NCBI GenBank assembly: GCA_029253325.1
Contig: JAQWZS010000126.1
Location: 1-12,312, forward strand
Length of the DNA stretch: 12,312 nt
Origin: Bacteroidia bacterium
Lineage (GTDB): Bacteria > Bacteroidota > Bacteroidia > NS11-12g > UBA9320
Reading direction: 5' to 3'
The notes beneath the pieces are model-generated. The model saw only the letters and a program-made list of their open reading frames with translations, had not been told where the DNA came from and searched no databases. How positions within the stretch are numbered: the first letter of the stretch is position 1; each line of letters starts with the position of its first letter. The position numbers were made by a program, and so were the translations under genes. Below, piece by piece: positions 1 to 5,152 of the stretch.

Positions 1-56
1 AACCAGGGACCTATTGATTAACAGTCAACCGCTCTAACCAGCTGAGCTATGAAGGC
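1..56 (-). tRNA. tRNA-Asn (anticodon GTT), 3' part cut off by window edge
   Basis: Read on the minus strand, the sequence from 56 down to 1 folds as the first three quarters of a tRNA. The acceptor strand GCCTTCA (56-50) is followed by TA, then a D arm GCTC...GAGC with loop AGCTGGTTA. The anticodon stem is GTTGA/TCAAT with loop CTGTTAA at 24-18, so the anticodon is GTT (22-20) and reads asparagine codons. The variable loop AGGTC and the first T-stem strand CCTGG follow, and the window ends after the first two T-loop bases. The 3' acceptor strand and any CCA lie outside. Identity is secure from the anticodon loop and the conserved D arm. Confidence 0.93.
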
Positions 57-97
57 ATTATGCTTTTGTGATGAAACAATCTTTTCAAAAGCGTGTG

Positions 98-105
98 CAA
101 AAATA
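98..105 (-). promoter_or_regulatory. -7-like box TATTTTTG for tRNA-Asn
   Basis: On the minus strand this reads TATTTTTG, an exact match to the Bacteroidota -7 consensus TAnnTTTG. It lies 41 nt before the first base of tRNA-Asn, so a start a few bases downstream would give a 5' leader of about 35 nt. I see no clear -33 TTTG at normal spacing, so the call rests on the box, strand and position only. Confidence 0.4.
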
Positions 106-133
106 GATTTTTACTTTAAACGAAAAATAATTT

Positions 134-151
134 TCACAAATTATTTTGTGA
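134..151 (-). terminator. weak hairpin overlapping the stop codon of the decarboxylase gene
   Basis: TCACAAA (134-140) and TTTGTGA (145-151) form a perfect 7-bp stem with a 4-base loop (141-144). The TAA stop codon of the upstream minus-strand gene lies in the loop. On the minus strand the stem is followed by AAATTATTTTT, an imperfect T-rich tract. The stem is AT-rich, so termination would be weak. It is the only terminator-like structure next to a gene end in this window that is followed by a T-rich run. Confidence 0.35.
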
Positions 152-902
152 GAATAGAACAACTTCCAATTCCTTCAACTTTAGCGGTAATTTTTTTACC
201 AGACTCTACAAATACTGCTGGTGTAGCTGCTCCAGCCAAAAGGATGTTTCCAGTTAAAAAAGGTTGATTATACTTGGCTGCTAAACGAGAAGCATTGCAA
301 ATCGATAGTAATGGATTGTCAAGTATGGCATTACTTGAGTCTTCTTCCTTAATTTCTTTATCAAATAAAAGAGCCATTGATCGATTGGTCAGCGATTCAG
401 GTAGGGGTTGCCATGCACCGATTACAAAGCCAGAAGAGGAACAATTATCTGCAATAACATCTTCAAGAGAAAATTTAAAATTTGCAAAGCGAGAATCAAT
501 GATTTCAATAGCTGGTGCACATGCAGAGATGTATTCAGGTATTTCATCCAAAGAAATTTCACGATTTAAATCCTTTTTGAGTAGGAAGGCAATCTCAGGT
601 TCAGCCCTTGGATGTATAAATTGATCCATGAAGAGGGTATCTCCATTTTTGAGCCACATTGAGTTAGTAAGCCGTCCCCATATCATGTCATGAACTCCCA
701 TCTGCTCCATTTTAGCGTATGATGTAAAACCTAATTTTAAACCAACAAATTTTTCATCTCTAGCATATCTTTCTTCGATAGAAAGTCTCTGAATTTCGTA
801 GGCATCTTCTTCAGTGAAGTCAAATTGATTACTAATTTGGTTTATAGCTTTAGCCTTAAATGCGGCGTTATCGAGTGATTTTGCAATTTCTGATTTGTTC
901 AT
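141..902 (-). CDS. dmpH: 4-oxalocrotonate decarboxylase-like enzyme (2-oxo-3-hexenedioate decarboxylase; FAH superfamily)
   Basis: The 253-residue protein belongs to the hydratase/decarboxylase branch of the fumarylacetoacetate hydrolase superfamily. Known members of the DmpH/XylI/NahK group decarboxylate 4-oxalocrotonate to 2-hydroxypenta-2,4-dienoate in the cytoplasm, in meta-cleavage pathways and in the 2-aminomuconate branch of tryptophan breakdown. Visible motifs are GLKLGFTS (54-61), KMEQMGV (64-70), GRLTN (76-80) and HPRAEPEIAF (97-106), whose E101 and E103, with E133 in AIEIID, match the expected metal ligands. The GRLT and KMEQMGV motifs favour the decarboxylase over the closely related 2-oxopent-4-enoate hydratase, which remains the main alternative. 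The length is normal for the family. The ATG at 902 lies 6 nt after a -7-like box. No other gene of either pathway is in the window; its minus-strand downstream neighbour is tRNA-Asn. Confidence 0.82.
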   Translation of the reverse strand: MNKSEIAKSLDNAAFKAKAINQISNQFDFTEEDAYEIQRLSIEERYARDEKFVGLKLGFTSYAKMEQMGVHDMIWGRLTNSMWLKNGDTLFMDQFIHPRAEPEIAFLLKKDLNREISLDEIPEYISACAPAIEIIDSRFANFKFSLEDVIADNCSSSGFVIGAWQPLPESLTNRSMALLFDKEIKEEDSSNAILDNPLLSICNASRLAAKYNQPFLTGNILLAGAATPAVFVESGKKITAKVEGIGSCSILTK

Positions 903-908
903 TTGGTG

Positions 909-916
909 CGAAAATA
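909..916 (-). promoter_or_regulatory. -7-like box TATTTTCG for the decarboxylase gene
   Basis: On the minus strand this reads TATTTTCG, one base off TAnnTTTG and the same octamer as the box before the DUF4175 gene. Only 6 nt separate it from the ATG at 902, so a transcript starting from it would have little or no 5' leader. No -33 element is evident. Confidence 0.35.
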
Positions 917-1003
917 ATCATTGGCTAAAATATGAATTAATATCATTATGAGTTACAGGGTATAAATACCTCCAAAGTAATCATTTTATGATAATATTAG
1001 GAT

Positions 1004-1011
1004 TAAATTTG
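1004..1011 (+). promoter_or_regulatory. -7-like box TAAATTTG for the kinase-recJ unit
   Basis: This is an exact TAnnTTTG match, with 5 nt between its last base and the ATG at 1017. A start at the usual distance would fall at or next to the A of the ATG, giving a leaderless or nearly leaderless mRNA. A good -33 TTTG is not visible; TTTT at 984-987 is the nearest candidate. Confidence 0.42.
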
Positions 1012-1016
1012 CACGC

Positions 1017-1937
1017 ATGAGTTTACTAGTAATTGGTAGTGTTGCTTTTGATGCAATTGAGACACCATTTGGCAAGACGGATAAAATAATAGGTGGTGCT
1101 GCCACATACATTGCATTGAGCAGTAGTTATTTGGAGGATGATATAAATTTGGTTGCAGTTGTTGGTGGAGATTTTCCTAAAGAGGATATTAAATTATTAG
1201 AATCTCACGGGATAGATACAGAAGGTTTGCAAATTAAGGAAGATGAAAAATCATTTTTCTGGAGTGGCAAATATCACAATGATATGAATAGCCGTGATAC
1301 GTTGATTACGGAGTTGAATGTGCTCGAAAATTTTGATCCTGTAATCCCAAGTTCTTATCAGAACTCGGATTATGTGATGTTAGGAAATCTTTCTCCAGAT
1401 GTGCAGCGTAAGGTTATTGAGAGAATGGAGAGTAAGCCCAAATTAATTGCAATGGATACCATGAATTTTTGGATGGATATCTCCAAAGAATCATTAGATA
1501 AGACTATTGCGATGGTTGATGTCCTGATCATTAATGATGAAGAGGCAAGACAACTCAGTGGTGAATATGCTTTAGTCAAAGCAGCAAAAAAGATTATGGC
1601 AATGGGTCCCCAATTTCTAATAATTAAAAAAGGAGAACATGGAGCTTTATTATTTGATTCAGAGTCCGTATATTTCTGTCCTGCTTTACCTCTAGAAGAG
1701 GTTTTTGATCCAACAGGAGCGGGAGATACTTTTGCAGGAGGATTTATTGGGTACCTTGCGTCTACCGATGATATATCATTTGACAATATGAAGAGAGCCG
1801 TCATTTATGGTAGTGCAATGGCTAGTTTTTGCGTAGAAAAATTTGGAACAGAACGTTTAGTTAATCTCGATCAATCAGAGATTAATTCCCGTATTCAGCA
1901 ATTCATTGATTTGAGCCAAGTTCAAATTAGTATATAG
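1017..1937 (+). CDS. PfkB/ribokinase-family carbohydrate kinase, substrate unknown
   Basis: The 306-residue cytoplasmic protein carries the hallmarks of the PfkB (ribokinase) family, which uses ATP to phosphorylate sugars, nucleosides or related alcohols. The N-terminal strand SLLVIGSVAFD is followed by the substrate-site segment GGAATY (26-31). The NxxE motif is N173-D-E-E176. KKGEHGA at 204-210 leads to the second PfkB signature DPTGAGDTFAGGF (231-243), with the anion-hole GAGD at 234-237 and the likely catalytic base D237. Length is normal. The sequence does not fix the substrate; ribokinase, fructokinase and adenosine kinase-like roles are all possible. The ATG is followed 918 bases later by a TAG that is only 7 nt from the recJ ATG, so the two genes are probably cotranscribed. 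The pairing itself does not explain a shared pathway. Confidence 0.88.
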   Translation: MSLLVIGSVAFDAIETPFGKTDKIIGGAATYIALSSSYLEDDINLVAVVGGDFPKEDIKLLESHGIDTEGLQIKEDEKSFFWSGKYHNDMNSRDTLITELNVLENFDPVIPSSYQNSDYVMLGNLSPDVQRKVIERMESKPKLIAMDTMNFWMDISKESLDKTIAMVDVLIINDEEARQLSGEYALVKAAKKIMAMGPQFLIIKKGEHGALLFDSESVYFCPALPLEEVFDPTGAGDTFAGGFIGYLASTDDISFDNMKRAVIYGSAMASFCVEKFGTERLVNLDQSEINSRIQQFIDLSQVQISI

Positions 1938-1944
1938 CAGTATT

Positions 1945-3663
1945 ATGTCTAAGGCTATTTGGAAACCAAAAGATGAACCAGATTTTTCTCTAGTTGAGAC
2001 GATAAAGACTGAATTAAATGCCCCTGATATCATAGCTAGAATGCTTGTTCAGAGGGGAGTAGATTCTGTTGAGAAAGTTAATAGATTTTTTAACCCAAGA
2101 ATCGGAGATTTACATGATCCTTTTTTGATGAAGGATATGGACAAGGCTATTGAACGAATTCGACTTGCTCAAGATAAAAAAGAAGGAGTACTAATTTTTG
2201 GAGATTACGATGTTGATGGAACTACCTCTGTAGCTCTAGCTTATTCTTTTTTTAAAGATAAGTTTGATAAGATTGATTTTTATATTCCAGATCGTTACAA
2301 AGAGGGCTATGGAATAAGTAATGAAGGGATTGATTATGCAAAAACTAATAATTTATCACTAATCATTGCCTTAGATTGTGGAATTCGTTCAGTTGACAAA
2401 ATTGATTATGCAAAGTCATTAGGGATTGATTTTATAATTTGTGATCATCACTTGCCAGGGAATGTTTTACCTGATGCATCAGCTGTACTAGACCCTAAGC
2501 GAGAGGATTGTGATTATCCATTCAAAGAGCTTGCAGGTTGCGGTATTGGTTTAAAATTAGCTCAAGCATATGCACAAGTTAATAACTTAGACGAACGATC
2601 GTATCTACAGTATTTGGATTTTGCTGCGTTGAGTATTGCTAGTGATATTGTGCCAATTGAAGATGAAAATCGAGTGATTGCTCATTTTGGTCTAAAAATC
2701 ATCAATCAACAACCAAGATTGGGTTTGAAGAAACTCATTAAAATAGCTGTAAATAAGGAACAGTTATCCATTGGTGACTTGGTTTTTTATATTGGCCCTC
2801 GAATAAATGCTGCGGGACGAATGAGTGATGCAAAAAGTGCAGTTAAGATGCTTATCGCTGATGATGATGAGACAGCTGATAGGTATGTTTCAGAACTCCA
2901 AAATCAAAATGAAGATCGAAAGTTGGTTGATCGACAAATAACATCAGACTTAAAAGAAATTGTTGAAAAAGATGCATCGTTATTAAAACGTAAAACGCAT
3001 GTTTTTTATCAGGAAGATTGGCACAAAGGAGTAGTTGGGATAGCCGCTAGTAGAGCAATTGAGTTATACTATAGACCAACGATTATCCTTACCAAAGGTT
3101 CGGATGATACGTTAGTTGGTAGTGCCCGAAGTGTTCGTGGATTTGATGTGCATGCCGCTTTAGAGAAGTGCAGTGAACATCTTATCCAATTTGGAGGGCA
3201 TATGTATGCTGCCGGTATGACGTTAAAGTACGAAAATTTAGAGGCCTTCAGAGATGCGTTTGAGTTAGTTGGAGAAGAGGTATTGACAGAAGAATTACTA
3301 ACCCCAAAAGTATATTATGATGCAGAGCTAGATGTTAATGAGGTTAATCATCGATTTTATAATATCATAAATAAAATGGCCCCTTTTGGTCCAGCAAACA
3401 TGACTCCTGTTTTTTATGCCAAAGGGCTAACAGATGACGGTACTGGTAAAGTAATTGGGAAGACAGCAGAACACCTTAAACTAAATATCAAGCGTCTTTC
3501 TGGAGCCATACCTGCTCTTGCTTTTGGGATGGCGGATCAATTTTCAGCAATAAAAAAAGCAGACTCTTTTGAAGCCTGCTTTCAGATTAATGAAAATATT
3601 TTTAGAGGTAGTCGAACGCTTCAACTTATGTTGAAGGATATTCGATTTACCAACGATGTCTGA
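1945..3663 (+). CDS. recJ: single-stranded-DNA-specific 5'-3' exonuclease RecJ
   Basis: The 572-residue cytoplasmic nuclease degrades single-stranded DNA from 5' ends during RecF-pathway recombination, mismatch repair and base-excision repair. All DHH-family metal-binding motifs are present in order: GDYDVDG (86-92), LDCG (143-146), DHH (167-169) and SD at 234-235 in IASDIVP. The DHHA1 part follows, with PRINAAGRM (285-293), GSARS (392-396) and GGHMYAAG (417-424), then a C-terminal OB-fold-like region to residue 572. The length is that of an intact RecJ. The ATG at 1945 comes 7 nt after the kinase stop with no recognisable Shine-Dalgarno sequence, in keeping with Bacteroidota. The last 17 bp, including the TGA, are shared antisense with the convergent beta-barrel gene. 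Confidence 0.97.
   Translation: MSKAIWKPKDEPDFSLVETIKTELNAPDIIARMLVQRGVDSVEKVNRFFNPRIGDLHDPFLMKDMDKAIERIRLAQDKKEGVLIFGDYDVDGTTSVALAYSFFKDKFDKIDFYIPDRYKEGYGISNEGIDYAKTNNLSLIIALDCGIRSVDKIDYAKSLGIDFIICDHHLPGNVLPDASAVLDPKREDCDYPFKELAGCGIGLKLAQAYAQVNNLDERSYLQYLDFAALSIASDIVPIEDENRVIAHFGLKIINQQPRLGLKKLIKIAVNKEQLSIGDLVFYIGPRINAAGRMSDAKSAVKMLIADDDETADRYVSELQNQNEDRKLVDRQITSDLKEIVEKDASLLKRKTHVFYQEDWHKGVVGIAASRAIELYYRPTIILTKGSDDTLVGSARSVRGFDVHAALEKCSEHLIQFGGHMYAAGMTLKYENLEAFRDAFELVGEEVLTEELLTPKVYYDAELDVNEVNHRFYNIINKMAPFGPANMTPVFYAKGLTDDGTGKVIGKTAEHLKLNIKRLSGAIPALAFGMADQFSAIKKADSFEACFQINENIFRGSRTLQLMLKDIRFTNDV
3619..3636. repeat. perfect 7-bp inverted repeat inside the recJ 3' end
   Basis: CTTCAAC (3619-3625) and GTTGAAG (3630-3636) enclose the loop TTAT. 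It lies in recJ coding sequence and begins 10 nt beyond the stop codon of the convergent minus-strand gene. No T tract follows on either strand, so it is at best an unusual 3'-end structure for the minus-strand mRNA. Confidence 0.3.
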
Positions 3664-4342
3664 TGTGCTTTCTTTTAGTCAAACTAAAATCCAAAGCAAG
3701 GTAACCAACCATCGATAGGTTGGTTGCAGAGCCTAATCGAGAATCTTTGTAAACATCCAAAAGACCATAATTAGCTCTTGTTCCAATAATTAGTCTGCTT
3801 TTTCCTTCACGGATACTAAAATTAAGCCCAATTCCAGCAGTGAGCCCAACATCAATGGTATTGGCTTCTTTGTTTGCGTCAGATATTGGATCATCAGAAC
3901 CTGCATAGTTGGTCACGATAGTCTGATCAACATAGATGTCTATTGCTGTTCCATATGAAAAATTTGGACCTCCTTCAATGAACCAATAGCTTGATGGTTG
4001 TCCCATACGATAAGGCACTAATTCTTTTTTCTTAAAAGGAATCATATACTGAATGGTTAGGGGAACTTGTATGTAGGTTCCTCCGCCAGCAAAGTAATCA
4101 TCGTCACTTTGTAAATATTCAACTGATCGAATATCAAACAGGACATCACCTTCAGCTATAAGTCTTTTTGTTAATTGATGTTTGTATCCGAGACCAGACA
4201 ATATTGCCATTCCACCTTTAGAGCCATCACTTCCACTAGCTAAAGCAAGACCTCCTCCAGCTTTTAAATTTAACCACATTTGTGCATTGGCACTCAAACT
4301 CATTGCTAAAATGATAGATAGCGATATAAGAATTTTTTTCAT
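3647..4342 (-). CDS. small outer-membrane beta-barrel protein with signal peptide
   Basis: The 231-residue precursor has a classic Sec signal peptide: MKK, a hydrophobic core, then A-N-A at 18-20 with likely cleavage before Q21. The mature part alternates short aromatic/hydrophobic strands with Gly/Asp/Asn turns (AGGGLALASGSDGSKGG, YIQVPLTIQYMIPF, IDVGLTAGIGLNFSI, SRLIIGTRANYGLLDVY, MVGYLALDFSL). This is the look of the Bacteroidota outer-membrane beta-barrel (PorT-like) families of 8 to 10 strands. There are no cysteines. A specific function cannot be assigned. The final barrel strand appears to end near DFSL, and the basic tail TKRKHIRHRW reaches into the antisense strand of recJ. Upstream, it is divergent from lptB across 79 bp. 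Family is fairly secure; role unknown. Confidence 0.82.
   Translation of the reverse strand: MKKILISLSIILAMSLSANAQMWLNLKAGGGLALASGSDGSKGGMAILSGLGYKHQLTKRLIAEGDVLFDIRSVEYLQSDDDYFAGGGTYIQVPLTIQYMIPFKKKELVPYRMGQPSSYWFIEGGPNFSYGTAIDIYVDQTIVTNYAGSDDPISDANKEANTIDVGLTAGIGLNFSIREGKSRLIIGTRANYGLLDVYKDSRLGSATNLSMVGYLALDFSLTKRKHIRHRW
3701..3727. repeat. strong inverted repeat 37 nt after the recJ stop, inside the convergent gene
   Basis: AACCAACC (3703-3710) and GGTTGGTT (3718-3725) pair perfectly around a 7-base loop. A G-U wobble (3702/3726) and a G-C pair (3701/3727) extend the stem to 10 bp. For recJ mRNA it lies 37 nt beyond the TGA and could act as a 3'-end stabiliser or weak terminator, but no U tract follows. 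It also encodes residues near the C-terminus of the beta-barrel protein, so coding constraint may explain part of it. A smaller 6-bp stem, TTTTAG/CTAAAA, lies between at 3673-3689. Confidence 0.35.
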
Positions 4343-4363
4343 CGTTTATTTATTTAAGTTTGA

Positions 4364-4371
4364 CAAATATA
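4364..4371 (-). promoter_or_regulatory. -7-like box TATATTTG for the beta-barrel gene
   Basis: On the minus strand this is an exact TAnnTTTG match, 21 nt before the ATG at 4342, leaving an A-rich leader typical of Bacteroidota translation starts. Its upstream region overlaps that of the lptB box 34 bp away on the other strand. Confidence 0.42.
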
Positions 4372-4385
4372 CTTTAAAACCAATA

Positions 4386-4413
4386 TTTGTTATTCATTAG
4401 TATGCTACTTTTG
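4386..4413 (+). promoter_or_regulatory. candidate promoter of lptB (TTTG ... TACTTTTG)
   Basis: TACTTTTG at 4406-4413 is an exact TAnnTTTG match, and TTTG at 4386-4389 is a possible -33 element with a 16-nt spacer, slightly short of the usual spacing. This is the best two-part promoter candidate in the window. Only 8 nt separate the -7 box from the ATG at 4422, which implies a very short leader. Confidence 0.5.
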
Positions 4414-4421
4414 AAATAGTT

Positions 4422-5147
4422 ATGCGTCTTCGAGCAGAAAATTTAGTAAAGCAATATAAAAAGAGACGAGTCGTGAATGACATGTCTCTTGAAGTAGAGC
4501 AAGGTGAAATCGTTGGATTGTTGGGTCCTAATGGAGCAGGCAAAACAACTACATTTTATATGACCGTTGGACTTGTCAGACCAGATGAGGGTGACGTGTA
4601 TTTGGATAATGAAAAAATTACGGGTTTGGCCATGTACCAGCGAGCTCAGAAAGGGGTAGGATATTTACCACAAGAGGCTTCAGTTTTTAGAGATTTAACT
4701 GTGGAGGATAATATTTTGGCCGTTTTAGAACTAACGAATAAATCAAAAGAAGAGCAAATTGAAAAAACAGAATCTCTAATTTCAGAGTTTGGTCTTGAGA
4801 AAGTTCGCAAAAATTTAGGCAAGGTATTGAGTGGCGGAGAACGAAGAAGATGCGAAATCGCACGAGCACTGGCAGTTGACCCAAAGTTTATCCTTCTAGA
4901 CGAGCCATTTGCTGGTGTTGATCCGATTGCTGTGGAGGATATTCAACAAATCGTTCAGAAGTTAGTTAATCGAAATATTGGAGTGCTTATTACAGACCAC
5001 AATGTTCATGAGACCCTTAGTATTGTAAATCGTGCATATCTTTTGTTTGAAGGAAGGTTACTCAAGAAAGGTACAGCCGAAGAACTTGCTGCTGACGAGA
5101 TGGTACGAAATGTATATTTAGGTAAGAACTTTGAGTTGCGTTCTTAG
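4422..5147 (+). CDS. lptB: LPS export ABC transporter ATP-binding protein LptB
   Basis: The 241-residue cytoplasmic ATPase matches the normal LptB length and powers LptB2FG, which extracts lipopolysaccharide from the inner membrane and pushes it across the periplasmic Lpt bridge. All nucleotide-binding motifs are intact: Walker A GPNGAGKT (35-42), Q-loop Q84 in YLPQEASVF, ABC signature LSGGE (136-140), Walker B FILLDE (156-161) with catalytic E161, the D-loop, and H-loop H193 in ITDHNVHETL. The segments YLPQEASVFRDLTVEDN and LLDEPFAGVDPIAVEDIQ are characteristic of LptB rather than of other ABC ATPases. No lptF, lptG, lptC or lptA is in this window. The gene is divergent from a beta-barrel gene, and its stop is 5 bp from that of the convergent DUF4175 gene. 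Confidence 0.95.
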   Translation: MRLRAENLVKQYKKRRVVNDMSLEVEQGEIVGLLGPNGAGKTTTFYMTVGLVRPDEGDVYLDNEKITGLAMYQRAQKGVGYLPQEASVFRDLTVEDNILAVLELTNKSKEEQIEKTESLISEFGLEKVRKNLGKVLSGGERRRCEIARALAVDPKFILLDEPFAGVDPIAVEDIQQIVQKLVNRNIGVLITDHNVHETLSIVNRAYLLFEGRLLKKGTAEELAADEMVRNVYLGKNFELRS

Positions 5148-5152
5148 ATAAT

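Noticed and set aside
49..267. Open frame of 72 codons on the plus strand near the left edge
   Set aside because: Begins inside the tRNA-Asn gene and runs antisense into the decarboxylase gene; composition is that of non-coding AT-rich DNA.
274..624. Open frame of 116 codons on the plus strand
   Set aside because: Antisense to the decarboxylase gene, whose metal-binding motifs are intact; the protein resembles no family.
959..970. GGTAT-AA-ATACC inverted repeat between the decarboxylase and kinase genes, considered as an operator
   Set aside because: Only 5-bp arms in AT-rich DNA and not placed near either -7-like box; likely chance.
1370..1804. Open frame of 144 codons on the minus strand inside the kinase gene
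   Set aside because: Fully antisense to an intact PfkB kinase with all motifs; no promoter-like or family signal; typical shadow frame.
4182..4400. Open frame of 72 codons on the plus strand at the divergent region
   Set aside because: Antisense to the signal peptide end of the beta-barrel gene and running through both promoter boxes.
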